A stretch of 64,000 nt of DNA from RUG11247 sp045649485 (GTDB lineage: Bacteria > Bacillota > Clostridia > Christensenellales > Aristaeellaceae): contig JAZRPZ010000004.1 of the NCBI GenBank assembly GCA_045649485.1, forward strand, positions 16,853 through 80,852. Reading direction: 5' to 3'. Below the pieces are notes generated by a model, which was not told the origin of the DNA, made no database searches, and was given only the letters and a program-made list of their open reading frames with translations. Positions 42,277 to 51,317 of the stretch are shown here, piece after piece. Made by a program: the position numbers and the translations under genes. Numbering within the stretch: position 1 is the first letter of the stretch; each line of letters begins with the position of its first letter.

Positions 42277-43668
42277 TTAGCCGTTCCTAACCTCAGGCGC
42301 ATAACCCATAACGCTTATTCTGCGCTTCAGCCAGTTGCCGCGCAGGTAATAAATGATGAATACGCAGGAGGTTATGCTCCAGGTGATCGCATAGGAATAT
42401 GCCACATAATTGATGGGCAATCCGAAATGCTTGCACAGCGGCACATAGATCATTCTGAGAAGACAGGTGCATACGGCTGTGATTATTACAGGCTTTACGG
42501 AATCGCCGGTGCCGCGGATAGTACCGGAAAGGATTTCCACGGTCACGTAAGTCACATAGAAGGGGCTTATTGCCCAGATTATCTGCTGACCGATATCAAG
42601 CACTTCTTTGTCGGTAACGAAAAGACCCATAATCTGCCTGCCGAATATGCATATCAGAATACTCAGCGTAGCAATGGTGCCTATTGCCATCATCAGGCAT
42701 ACGCGGCAGCTGCGGCGCATTCTGTCATAGCGCTGCGCACCGAAATTCTGACCTACGAAGGTAGTAATGGCAGTACCGAAAGCGCCCATTACCAGCCAGA
42801 TAATACCGTCCATTCTGCCCATGGTAGTCCATGCGGCAACGGAAGTCTCACCGTAGGAATTTATCGCGGACTGGATTATAATGTTGGAAGATGCGTACAT
42901 AACAGACTGCAGACCCGCAGGAATACCTATCTTGAGAATATCGCCGAGGATATTTTTCTCAATGCGCACTTCCTTTATTACAAGCTTACTGGAATCGATC
43001 CTGCGCATCAGGCATGCAACCACCATTACAGCACTTATTGCCTGAGAAAGCACAGTCGCGACAGCAGCACCCACAACGCCCAGTTTCCATACCGCAACAA
43101 ACAGCAGATCGAGGAATATATTCACGAAGCATCCGATTATCAGGAAATACAGCGGTCTGCGTGAATCGCCCAGCGCACGGAGTATACCGGCGCCGATATT
43201 ATATACCACGGAGAATACCATGCCGCTCATGAATATCCTGAGATACGCCAGTGCATCATCAAATATACTCTCGGGCACGTTTATAAGGCGCATCATCGCA
43301 GGTGCGAGAGTTGTACCCAGCGCAGTTATTGCAAGACCGCCCGCAATAGCCAGCGCAATGCCAGTATGTACGGCATCATGTATACCCTTGCGGTTCTGGG
43401 CGCCGCAATACTGCGCCAGTATTACGGTAGCACCCGAAGCAAGTCCTACAAAGAAGCCGAACAGCAGATTTACAAAGCTGGAAGTCGAACCGACCGCCGC
43501 CAGCGCGGATGTGCCGGCAAAACGACCTACGATCATTGTATCCGCAGTGTTATACATCTGCTGGAAGAACGAACCCAGCATGATGGGGAAAAAGAACAGA
43601 AGCAGCTGTTTCCAGATAACGCCCTCGGTTATAGCATTTCCTGTAACGCCCTTTGTGCGCTCAGCCAT
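42277..43668 (-). CDS. MATE-family efflux transporter (2)
   Basis: A 463-residue MATE transporter with about 12 membrane helices. LLLFFFPIMLGSFFQQMYNTADTMIVGRF is the N-terminal signature and GIPAGLQSVMYASSNIIIQSAINSYG its counterpart in the second half. It belongs to a different subgroup from the MATE protein at 31910, without the polar N-terminus of that one. AGGGAGA precedes the ATG. It lies downstream of the SRP RNA gene on the same strand. Confidence 0.88.
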   Translation of the reverse strand: MAERTKGVTGNAITEGVIWKQLLLFFFPIMLGSFFQQMYNTADTMIVGRFAGTSALAAVGSTSSFVNLLFGFFVGLASGATVILAQYCGAQNRKGIHDAVHTGIALAIAGGLAITALGTTLAPAMMRLINVPESIFDDALAYLRIFMSGMVFSVVYNIGAGILRALGDSRRPLYFLIIGCFVNIFLDLLFVAVWKLGVVGAAVATVLSQAISAVMVVACLMRRIDSSKLVIKEVRIEKNILGDILKIGIPAGLQSVMYASSNIIIQSAINSYGETSVAAWTTMGRMDGIIWLVMGAFGTAITTFVGQNFGAQRYDRMRRSCRVCLMMAIGTIATLSILICIFGRQIMGLFVTDKEVLDIGQQIIWAISPFYVTYVTVEILSGTIRGTGDSVKPVIITAVCTCLLRMIYVPLCKHFGLPINYVAYSYAITWSITSCVFIIYYLRGNWLKRRISVMGYAPEVRNG

Positions 43669-43787
43669 ATAAGCATCTCCCTTGTAACAGTTCTTTTTTC
43701 AGTATATCATCAGATGATGAATAATTCTACAATTATATATAAAAAAACAGCGCCCACAGGCACTGTGCTTCGTATAGATTAAAAAAT

Positions 43788-43914
43788 CCCACAGACTCCT
43801 ATCCGGCAACCCCGCGACGCGCGCCAAAATCCTCTTATTGCTGCTGCCTTCCGGCCCTGACAAGGTTCGTGGCATGACGCCGTACGAGACCGAATATTCA
43901 TCGCCCGTGGAACA
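43788..43914 (-). ncRNA. ffs: signal recognition particle RNA (4.5S type)
   Basis: The minus strand contains GTCAGGGCCGGAAGGCAGCAGC, the conserved SRP domain IV apical loop (GGAAGCAGC-type tetraloop and asymmetric loop that bind Ffh), flanked by sequence that pairs back on itself. A promoter lies directly upstream, and a TTTTTT run at the end marks termination. Ends are approximate. The RNA works with Ffh in co-translational protein targeting. Confidence 0.88.
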
Positions 43915-43919
43915 TTACT

Positions 43920-43948
43920 ATTATAGCACAGTCGCCGTCAAAGTGCAA
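43920..43948 (-). promoter_or_regulatory. promoter of SRP RNA
   Basis: TTGCAC (43943-43948), 17 bp, TATAAT (43920-43925). Confidence 0.77.
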
Positions 43949-44001
43949 CATGCCTTAAGGGCTTTTGAATTGTATAATATTGGTAAAGTCCCGTTTCCCT
44001 A

Positions 44002-44030
44002 TTTACAACAACATTAGCCTGTGATATAAT
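44002..44030 (+). promoter_or_regulatory. promoter of tRNA-Ala
   Basis: TTTACA (44002-44007), 17 bp, TATAAT (44025-44030), 39 bp before the tRNA. Confidence 0.75.
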
Positions 44031-44068
44031 ATATTCTGTTGTGAGGCAAGCAAAGCTTCCGAACATCT

Positions 44069-44144
44069 GGGGCATTAGCGCAGTTGGTAGCGCGTTTGAA
44101 TGGCATTCAAAAGGTCAGGGGTTCGACTCCCCTATGCTCCACCA
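44069..44144 (+). tRNA. tRNA-Ala (GGC anticodon)
   Basis: A full cloverleaf: acceptor GGGGCAT/ATGCTCC with the G3-U70 pair that identifies alanine tRNAs, a GCGCAGTTGGTAGCGC D arm, and an anticodon stem TTTGA/TCAAA with loop ATGGCAT giving anticodon GGC. The T arm is AGGGG-TTCGACT-CCCCT and the CCA end is encoded. It reads GCC (and GCU) codons. Confidence 0.97.
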
Positions 44145-44146
44145 CA

Positions 44147-44188
44147 AAAGGACTGAAACTTTGTATCAAAGCTTCAGTCCTTTTCTTT
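44147..44188 (+). terminator. terminator of tRNA-Ala
   Basis: AAAAGGACTGAA and TTCAGTCCTTTT form a 12-bp stem ending in TTTTCTTT, two bases after the CCA end. Confidence 0.9.
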
Positions 44189-44480
44189 ATGTTCTTGCAG
44201 CATCCTAATGCAAAACAGCAAATGAGCCTTGGAATATGCGGTTTTTGATTTATTCTCCTCCGCAGCCGGAAGCGATGCCGAAGTAAATTAAAATCGTCCA
44301 AATATAAAAAGCACCCACCTATGCCGGTTGGGTGCTTTTTTCATTCCCGGGAGCAATCGTTTTGATATCAGGGCTTTCGTTTAATCAATAGCCATTTCGT
44401 TATGTTGTTGGGTGTATCTGCGCTGATTAGCTAATAACTTTCTACACCTGATTGCTGTGCATGAAATTGAGAATTTCAAA
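44189..44480. other. intergenic region with an orphan hairpin
   Basis: No convincing gene. It contains a second terminator-like hairpin, GCACCCA (44311-44317) and TGGGTGC (44329-44335), flanked by A and T runs and unattached to any gene I can see. The composition is more AT-rich than the genes. Confidence 0.5.
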
Positions 44481-44509
44481 TTGACTTGATTATTTTGGTG
44501 ACATATAAT
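44481..44509 (+). promoter_or_regulatory. promoter of the GH36-like gene
   Basis: TTGACT (44481-44486), 17 bp, TATAAT (44504-44509), 53 bp before the ATG. Confidence 0.8.
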
Positions 44510-44561
44510 AAATCATAGTCGGCAACATACTGAACATCACACAGTAAAGGAGAATTGATTG

Positions 44562-46544
44562 ATGACAGCTAACAAAGTATGCACAGATCTTCCCGGCATG
44601 CTCCGTCTGGTTATCAATGATCTGCACCTTGATTGGCATCTGCCCAGTTTCCCGATCGACGGACAATACGTAAAGGCAGAACGTTTTTTGTACGAAACCA
44701 TATATAAAGGAAACAGAGTTCTTGAATATGCCTTGACAGAAGAAATTTCTCTTAAGATAGAACTGGCAGAATACGAGAACGCTCCTTTTTGCCGTATCCG
44801 CTATCGCCTTGAAGGCGAAGGCCATTTTACCACCACTGACAGGGATATGCCGATTCTCTACGGCGGTATTTCCTGCAATGCCGACGCCCTAACCGAGATC
44901 CAGCTTTCCAATTTTGATCGCATCAATCACACCTTTAAACCTACCGTCGAACGATATGATGATGGGCTTCAGTACAACCGTTCCTTTATTGGTCCGATTG
45001 TGATCGCCGAAAATAAGGCCCGCTGCTGCCTCGTTGCATATGAGCACGGAGCTGAAGCACCGGATCATTTTTTGCACTTCGTTTGCAGGGATAACGAACT
45101 TCAGCTTTATTCCACAAAGGGTAATTACTTTAAGGGCCAGTCCTACAATGATTATGAGTCTGCGTGGATACAGATCGGCTTCTCAGAGGACATCCGATCC
45201 CTTCAGACAGCTTATAGGAAATTCATGCTGGACGATATCTGTCCTTTATCGCCCAATCGGGAGCCTTATATCTTCTATAACACCTGGAACAATCAGGAAC
45301 GCGACAAGTATTTTCACCACAAGCCCTATCTGACCGCTATGACTCAGGAACACATGCTGGCTGAAATCGACATTGCGCATGAGTTGGGCATAGAATATTT
45401 CGTTATCGATACCGGATGGTATCAGAAAACCGGTGATTGGGAGGTCAACCTCAATCGATTCCCCGATGCACTGAAGGCGATCCGGGAAAAACTGGATGCA
45501 TACGGAATGAAACTCGGCTTATGGTTCAATCCTATCGTTGCTGCACAAACATCCTATCCCCGGGTCAGGCATCCCGAGTGGACGGTCGAAAAAGATGGCG
45601 TCGAATCATTTTGGGGAAAGATTTGGGAAACAGAGGAAAGCTATGCTATGTGCCTTGTTTCCGATTATGCCGATTATTTCATTGAACAATTGGTACGCCT
45701 GCATGATACCCTTGGCGTATGCTATTTCAAGTGGGATGCGATCGGGCAATACGGATGCGACTGCGCCCATCATAATCATGGAACGGACGCGAACAGTGCG
45801 GAAGAGCGTTTGGATTCCTACGCATACCAAATGGGCCTTCGCATGCTGTATATCGCTGAAGAAGTAACCCGCCGGTGCCCGGGTTCCATCATAGATTTCG
45901 ACATAACCGAAGGCGGACGCTTTGTCGGATTGGGTTTTCTGTCCGTGGGAAAATATTTCCTGATCAATAACGGCCCCTATTTCAGCTCCTTCGATATTCC
46001 GAACTCCGTATCCATGGAACCAAATACCATCAATGTATTCTTTTATCCCGGCTCAGCCAGACCGCAGGTGTGTCGCAGCTTCACACAGTTTGACCCTTGG
46101 ATTCCCTCGACGTTGTTCCTTACACACTTCCTTCCTGAGGGAGACGCAAAGGCACGCCGCAATTCCCAGGCATCACTTGTGCTCGGCGGCAACGGTATAT
46201 GGGGTGACCTGCTCCATCTGACCGAAGAGGAAATTCTTGACTGGAAGCGTTTTCTTGTACTGTATAAGCAGGTGAGACATGATGTATCCCGCGCCAATCC
46301 AATCGTCCGCGGCTGGGCAGGTGCCAGTCCGGAATTCCACGAAAAACTTGATCCCGCATCAGGCCGCGGTGTCATCTGCTGCTTCTGTCGTACCGGCGGA
46401 ACATTCCATTATATAACACGCAAATTGTGTACTGTGCCCATCTCGGTAATAGGAGCTGATGATTTCAATATCCGCAGCGACGGCAGAGTGGAGATTATTA
46501 TCACACTGTCTGACAATGATGCCCAAACAATATTCTTCATCTGA
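44562..46544 (+). CDS. GH36-like alpha-galactosidase family protein
   Basis: A 660-residue protein of the GH36/GH27 clan. An N-terminal beta-supersandwich (about 1-230) is followed by a TIM barrel. FVIDTGWYQKTGDWEVNLNRFPDALKAIREKLDAYGMKLGLWFNP is the typical DxGW-to-GLW stretch, and VCYFKWDAIGQYG has the nucleophilic Asp of KWD. The usual acid/base segment (SGGGRFD) is replaced by DITEGGRFVGLGF, where Val stands at the expected Asp. This places it in a divergent subgroup, and the substrate need not be alpha-galactose. Its codon use is less GC-rich than its neighbours. AAAGGAG precedes the ATG. Confidence 0.8.
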   Translation: MTANKVCTDLPGMLRLVINDLHLDWHLPSFPIDGQYVKAERFLYETIYKGNRVLEYALTEEISLKIELAEYENAPFCRIRYRLEGEGHFTTTDRDMPILYGGISCNADALTEIQLSNFDRINHTFKPTVERYDDGLQYNRSFIGPIVIAENKARCCLVAYEHGAEAPDHFLHFVCRDNELQLYSTKGNYFKGQSYNDYESAWIQIGFSEDIRSLQTAYRKFMLDDICPLSPNREPYIFYNTWNNQERDKYFHHKPYLTAMTQEHMLAEIDIAHELGIEYFVIDTGWYQKTGDWEVNLNRFPDALKAIREKLDAYGMKLGLWFNPIVAAQTSYPRVRHPEWTVEKDGVESFWGKIWETEESYAMCLVSDYADYFIEQLVRLHDTLGVCYFKWDAIGQYGCDCAHHNHGTDANSAEERLDSYAYQMGLRMLYIAEEVTRRCPGSIIDFDITEGGRFVGLGFLSVGKYFLINNGPYFSSFDIPNSVSMEPNTINVFFYPGSARPQVCRSFTQFDPWIPSTLFLTHFLPEGDAKARRNSQASLVLGGNGIWGDLLHLTEEEILDWKRFLVLYKQVRHDVSRANPIVRGWAGASPEFHEKLDPASGRGVICCFCRTGGTFHYITRKLCTVPISVIGADDFNIRSDGRVEIIITLSDNDAQTIFFI

Positions 46545-46991
46545 TTGCTCTCATCCTGAAATCCATGTGTACGATTGGGTTCCGTCGGCAGTAATCGGAA
46601 GTTCTGCATTGCAACCACCGAGTCTGTTTTACACCCGGCCCGAATCATTTGTACCCAACGTACATATTCGCAAAACGATAGCCGGGAATTGCATTGTTTT
46701 TTTGAGTCATTCTACAAATAAAGCACTCAGTTTTCACTGAGCGCTTCTCTTTTTATATCTTACCAACCGTTTCAACAAACAATTTTTGAACCGAATCTCT
46801 TCCCGTACCAATAATTCTTATATCTGCAATGTCGAAATACTATCTTTCTTCAAAACGAAGAAACGCATTGTCATTAATGATAATCTCTTTCAATTTTATG
46901 CCCGGTGAAGTATAATAGATACAATAGTATTGCATGTTTCGCCGGGCTATGGCCATGCAATAATCAAGACGGAAATGAGGAGAGATAAATA
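46545..46991. other. 447-bp intergenic region
   Basis: It carries a hairpin AAGCACTCAG (46721-46730)/CTGAGCGCTT (46737-46746) with a TCTCTTTTT tail that probably ends the GH36 transcript, and a possible promoter for the nitroreductase (TTCAAT, 16 bp, TATAAT near 46912-46917). I see no gene or repeat in the rest. Confidence 0.5.
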
Positions 46992-47585
46992 ATGGATGCA
47001 TTGAATCTTATCAAGACACGCCGCAGTACCCGCAAATTTCAGGACCGTCATGTAGAAAAAGAATTGCTTGAATCCATCATAGATGCAGGCCGCCACGCCC
47101 CCAGCGGCGGCAACAGCCAGACAACCCATTTCATCGCAATCACAAACAAAGCAGTGCTTGCAGAGCTTGCGGATATCGTTAAGCTGGAATTCTCGAAAAT
47201 GGAAGAAACTCCAGGAATGTACCGCTCTATGGCAAAGACGATACGCGCAGCAAAGAGCAAAATGTTTGTTTTTCACTACAATGCCCCGGCATTGATAATC
47301 ACCGCCAACAAAAAGGACTATACAAACAACATGGCCGACTGTGCCTGCGCGCTTGAAAACATGATGATAATGGCCAATGCGCTCGATCTGGGCAGCTGCT
47401 GGATAAACCAGCTTAAATGGCTTAATGAATTTGATTCCGTAAACGATCTTTTCCGCAAATACGGACTTGCCGAAGATGAACGCATATACGGCGCCGTCAG
47501 CATAGGATATGCAGATACTTCCGACGGACTCCCTGTGCGCAAGCCGTTAGAACGTACAGGCAATCCGGTAACATTTGTGGAATGA
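46992..47585 (+). CDS. nitroreductase-family FMN oxidoreductase
   Basis: A 197-residue nitroreductase-fold protein. LIKTRRSTRKFQDRHVEKELLESIIDAGRHAPSGGNSQTTHFI is the FMN-binding start. DCACALENMMIMANALDLGSCWINQL and the VSIGYAD close complete the fold. Such enzymes reduce nitro, quinone or flavin substrates with NAD(P)H. GAGGAGA precedes the ATG. It stands alone upstream of the ABC importer operon. Confidence 0.88.
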   Translation: MDALNLIKTRRSTRKFQDRHVEKELLESIIDAGRHAPSGGNSQTTHFIAITNKAVLAELADIVKLEFSKMEETPGMYRSMAKTIRAAKSKMFVFHYNAPALIITANKKDYTNNMADCACALENMMIMANALDLGSCWINQLKWLNEFDSVNDLFRKYGLAEDERIYGAVSIGYADTSDGLPVRKPLERTGNPVTFVE

Positions 47586-47597
47586 AATCCAATCTAA

Positions 47598-47622
47598 CTG
47601 TTTGATAATATTTATCAAACAG
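47598..47622. promoter_or_regulatory. 25-bp palindrome next to the sugar ABC operon promoter
   Basis: CTGTTTGATAA-TAT-TTATCAAACAG is a perfect 11-bp inverted repeat ending 2 bp before the -35 box (47625). It is not followed by a T tract, so an operator is more likely than a terminator. Confidence 0.55.
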
Positions 47623-47624
47623 TG

Positions 47625-47653
47625 TTGACGTCATTTGTTTTACATGCTATTCT
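47625..47653 (+). promoter_or_regulatory. promoter of the sugar ABC importer operon
   Basis: TTGACG (47625-47630), 17 bp, TATTCT (47648-47653), followed by a 60-bp leader. Confidence 0.7.
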
Positions 47654-47714
47654 ATTTAATGAGTAATTATCATTTCTCATTATAGTTATGATCATATAGT
47701 AAGGAGGGAATTGT

Positions 47715-49217
47715 TTGGCGGGATCAATGCTTGAAATGCGAGGAATTCAGAAATACTTCCCCGGCGTACACGCGTTGGATGACTGTCAGTTTGAACTGCG
47801 CGCAGGCGAAGTTCATGCACTTATCGGCGAAAACGGCGCAGGCAAGTCCACCCTGATGAAAATACTGTCCGGTGTATATACCAAAGACGGCGGTACTGTC
47901 ACGCTCGATGGTAAAGAGGTCAACGTACGCAACACTCTTGAAGCTCAGAATCTCGGAATAAGCATAATCCATCAGGAGATCAACCTGATGCAGGATCTTA
48001 CAGTAAGCGAGAATATCTATATAGGTCGTGAACCTATGCGCGGTTTTATGCTCAACCGCAAAAAGCAGGATGAGCAGACAAATAATCTGCTTGATTCTCT
48101 GCATCTTACCGATATTCGCGCAAATACCAAGGTACGTTCGCTTACCGTTGCAAAGCAGCAGATGGTGGAAATTGCCAAGGCTCTCTCTTTCGAGAATACT
48201 CGTATTCTCATAATGGATGAACCTACCGCAGCGCTTACCGAATCCGAAATCAATGATCTTTTCAAATTCATCCGGATGTTGAAGGCCAAGGGTGTCGGCA
48301 TCGTTTATATTTCCCATCGCATGGAAGAATTGATGATCATATCTGATCGTGTTACCGTTATGCGTGACGGTAAATATGTAGGCACGGAGAATATGAGCGA
48401 TGTGTCCCTCGATGATATCATCAATATGATGGTAGGACGTACCATATATGAAGAACCCAAATCCAAATCAGCAGTTGCGGATGATGCACCCGTCGTTCTT
48501 GAAGTAAAAAATCTCAGATCCCCTGCTGTCAAGGACGTAAGTTTCAGCCTGCGCAAGGGTGAAATACTCGGCTTGTCCGGCCTGATGGGTGCCGGACGTA
48601 CCGAAGTTGCACGTCTTATCTGTGGTGCCGACCCGCTTTCAAGTGGTGAGATATTCGTAAACGGTAAAAAGGTCCGCATAAGTAATCCCAGCGATGCAGT
48701 GCAGGCAGGTATTGGATACCTTTCTGAAGACAGAAAGCGTTTCGGTCTCTGTCTTGGACTCTCCGTAGCTGATAATGTAGCTCTGCCCAACATTGATGAA
48801 TTTTCGCATGGCGGAATTATCAGCGACCGTCAAATCGACAAATGTACGCAAAAATACATCGACCTTATAAAGATCAAGACTCCCGGCGCGCGTGCATTGG
48901 CACGCGGTCTTTCCGGCGGAAACCAGCAGAAGGTAGTACTGGCCAAATGGCTTGAACGCGACTGTGACATTCTGATTTTTGACGAACCCACCCGCGGCAT
49001 CGACATCGGCGCCAAGAGCGAGATTTACAAACTGATGAATGACCTGGTCCGACAGGGCAAGTCAATAATCATGATATCTTCTGAAATGCCTGAGCTGTTG
49101 CGCATGTCCGACAGGATAATAGTAATGTGCGAAGGTGTAAAGACAGGTGAGCTTTCAATCGAGGAAGCAACGCAGGAAAAGATCATGACACTGGCTACAC
49201 AGCACAGGGGAGGTTAA
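47715..49217 (+). CDS. sugar ABC transporter ATP-binding protein (RbsA/MglA type)
   Basis: A 500-residue twin-cassette ATPase of CUT2 sugar importers. The first domain has Walker A GENGAGKSTLMK, signature SLTVAKQQMVEIAKAL and Walker B ILIMDEPTAAL. The second has GLMGAGRTEVAR (degenerate Walker A, normal for this family), LSGGNQQKVVLAKWL and ILIFDEPTRGIDIG. The start is TTG 47715, seven bases after AAGGAGGG; an ATG at 47727 would be too far. It forms an operon with permease and binding protein. Ribose, galactose or a related monosaccharide is the likely cargo. Confidence 0.93.
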   Translation: MAGSMLEMRGIQKYFPGVHALDDCQFELRAGEVHALIGENGAGKSTLMKILSGVYTKDGGTVTLDGKEVNVRNTLEAQNLGISIIHQEINLMQDLTVSENIYIGREPMRGFMLNRKKQDEQTNNLLDSLHLTDIRANTKVRSLTVAKQQMVEIAKALSFENTRILIMDEPTAALTESEINDLFKFIRMLKAKGVGIVYISHRMEELMIISDRVTVMRDGKYVGTENMSDVSLDDIINMMVGRTIYEEPKSKSAVADDAPVVLEVKNLRSPAVKDVSFSLRKGEILGLSGLMGAGRTEVARLICGADPLSSGEIFVNGKKVRISNPSDAVQAGIGYLSEDRKRFGLCLGLSVADNVALPNIDEFSHGGIISDRQIDKCTQKYIDLIKIKTPGARALARGLSGGNQQKVVLAKWLERDCDILIFDEPTRGIDIGAKSEIYKLMNDLVRQGKSIIMISSEMPELLRMSDRIIVMCEGVKTGELSIEEATQEKIMTLATQHRGG

Positions 49218-49223
49218 TCTGTT

Positions 49224-50201
49224 ATGAAGTTGAACATGCAAAGGATCCTGGCGCCGGCTGCGCTTGTAATACTCTACGTTTTTTTCTCCATATTTGGCAA
49301 GAACTTTTTTGACACCTACACCCTCAAAACGATACTTGAGTCCTCTTACTATGTAGGATTCATGGCCATAGGTGTTACTTTCGTCATCATTTCCGGTGGA
49401 ATCGACCTGTCCCTTGGTTCCAACATGATGTGCTCAGCACTGCTTGGCTGTTATGTTTACAAGGCATTTGGCGTTCCTCTTGAGATCGGCATTATTGTAT
49501 GCCTGCTGGTCGGTACTTTCTTCGGCTTCCTTAACGGTGTAATGATCGCCAAATTCAAGTTGCCGCCCTTTATCGCTACCCTCGGTACTCAGATGGTAAC
49601 TCTTGGTCTTGGTTCTATCATCACTAAAGTTCAGACCCAGCGTTATCCTACCATCGGCAGCGAAGATGAATGGTTCAAGGAAGTATTCTTCCGTTGCAAC
49701 ATCGGTGAAATGAAGGGCTTCCCCATCGGCGCAGTTTATCTGCTGGTGGCTTTCATACTGGCAATCTTCCTACTCAACAAAACCAAATTTGGCCGCTATG
49801 CATTGGCGATCGGATCCAATGAAGAGGCTGCACGTCTTTCCGGTGTAAAAACCGACAATTGGAAGATCCTCATCTACACCGTCTGCGGTCTGTTCTGTGC
49901 CATAGCAGGTATTTTCTACGCAGCCTGCTATACCACCATTACCCCCGGTACCGGCAATGGCCTTGAAATGAACGGAATTACTGCTGTAATTATCGGCGGT
50001 ACTTCCATGGCAGGCGGCTCCGGTTCTATAGTCGGCACGATGATCGGCGTATTCATCATGTCCGTTCTCAAGACCGGTCTTCCCTCCATCGGTCTTCAGT
50101 CCCAGTGGCAGACCTTCTTTACCGGTCTGGTCGTCATTGGCGCAGTACTTCTGGATCAGGCACGTATCCGTTCTGCATCCAAGGTAAAGAAGGCAAAATA
50201 A
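49224..50201 (+). CDS. sugar ABC transporter permease (RbsC type)
   Basis: A 325-residue CUT2 permease with 8-10 hydrophobic segments. FMAIGVTFVIISGGIDLSLGSNM is the conserved RbsC/MglC block near helix 2. FGRYALAIGSNEEAARLSGVKTD is the cytoplasmic coupling-helix motif that contacts the ATPase, and GTSMAGGSGSIVGTMIG follows. It begins 6 bp after the ATPase stop with GGGGAGG. Confidence 0.93.
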   Translation: MKLNMQRILAPAALVILYVFFSIFGKNFFDTYTLKTILESSYYVGFMAIGVTFVIISGGIDLSLGSNMMCSALLGCYVYKAFGVPLEIGIIVCLLVGTFFGFLNGVMIAKFKLPPFIATLGTQMVTLGLGSIITKVQTQRYPTIGSEDEWFKEVFFRCNIGEMKGFPIGAVYLLVAFILAIFLLNKTKFGRYALAIGSNEEAARLSGVKTDNWKILIYTVCGLFCAIAGIFYAACYTTITPGTGNGLEMNGITAVIIGGTSMAGGSGSIVGTMIGVFIMSVLKTGLPSIGLQSQWQTFFTGLVVIGAVLLDQARIRSASKVKKAK

Positions 50202-50258
50202 TATCGTTTGGTTTCGGGTAACAACCGATACTAATAAAAAACAAGGAGGTAACTCTCA

Positions 50259-51317
50259 ATGAAGAAGTTTCTGTCCATCCTTCTGGTTCTCTCCATGGTA
50301 ATCGTAATGTGCGCCGGCGCCCTTGCTGATGATGTCATGTACATCCCCGTAATGGCAAAGGGCTTCCAGCATCAGTACTGGCAGGCCGTATACAAAGGCG
50401 CAATGGATGCAGCCGAGTACTACGGTGTAGAGATCTACTTTGATGGCCCCGCTTCCGAGACCAACATTGACGAGCAGGTCGAAATGCTGAAGGGCGAAAT
50501 GGCCAAGAACCCCAGCGCCATCGCTCTGGCCGCGCTTTCCACTGACTCTGTTGTAACCGAGCTGCAGGAGTGCGTAGATAAGGGCATCCCGGTAATCGGC
50601 TTCGACTCCGGTGTACCGAATGCTCCCGAAGGTGCAATCTATGCAACCGCCGCAACCGATAACGAAGCTGCTGCCGCTATTGCTGCAGATAAGATGTTTG
50701 AGCAGGAAGGCTTTGCAGAGCTGCTGGCTTCCGGCACTCCCGAGAATCCCGTTGTTATCGCCGTTATCTCTCAGGAAGCAGTATCCGGTTCTATCGTTGG
50801 CCGTACCACCGGTTTCGTAAATAGAATGTACGATCTGGCTTCCGAGCACAATGTAGTTGCCATCTCCGGCCACGACCTGTGGAAGAAAGATGCTGAGGGC
50901 GCCGGCGTTATCATTCATGTTCAGATCTCCGCCACCACAGAAGCTACCGACGTTGCAACCGCTTCCAATGCAGTTCTGAATATGGACGGCATTTCCGCAA
51001 TCTTCCTCTCCAACGAAGGCGCTGTAACCGGTTTCCTGGCTGCTACCGCCGATGGTTCCGAACTGGCTGACGGCGGCCGCTACGAAGGTCTGATCGTTGC
51101 AGGTTTCGACGCAGGCGAAGCTCAGAAGAACGCTGTCCGCAATGGCTGGTTCATCGGCTCCGTAACTCAGGATCCTTACATGATCGGCTACTATGCAGTT
51201 GAGCTGGCTGTTAAGGCCGCCAATGGCGAAGAAGTTTCCGATATCGATACCGGTGCAAAGTGGTACGATGCATCCAATATTGATGACGAAATGATCGCTA
51301 TGCTGGTATACGACTAA
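50259..51317 (+). CDS. sugar ABC transporter substrate-binding protein (RbsB type), no lipobox
   Basis: A 352-residue periplasmic-binding-protein-like domain. The signal peptide is MKKFLSILLVLSMVIVMC followed by AGALA-DD. YIPVMAKGFQHQYWQAVYKGAMDAAEYYGV and VIGFDSG are the sugar-binding hinge segments of type I binding proteins. The only early Cys is preceded by V-M, which does not fit a lipobox. Cleavage by signal peptidase I after ALA is more likely, giving a soluble rather than lipid-anchored protein. It is last in the ATPase-permease-binding protein operon, with AAGGAGG upstream and high codon bias. Confidence 0.9.
   Translation: MKKFLSILLVLSMVIVMCAGALADDVMYIPVMAKGFQHQYWQAVYKGAMDAAEYYGVEIYFDGPASETNIDEQVEMLKGEMAKNPSAIALAALSTDSVVTELQECVDKGIPVIGFDSGVPNAPEGAIYATAATDNEAAAAIAADKMFEQEGFAELLASGTPENPVVIAVISQEAVSGSIVGRTTGFVNRMYDLASEHNVVAISGHDLWKKDAEGAGVIIHVQISATTEATDVATASNAVLNMDGISAIFLSNEGAVTGFLAATADGSELADGGRYEGLIVAGFDAGEAQKNAVRNGWFIGSVTQDPYMIGYYAVELAVKAANGEEVSDIDTGAKWYDASNIDDEMIAMLVYD

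Noticed and set aside
44107..44301. A 64-codon minus-strand frame overlapping tRNA-Ala
   Set aside because: It overlaps the tRNA and its terminator and has no ribosome site or family resemblance.
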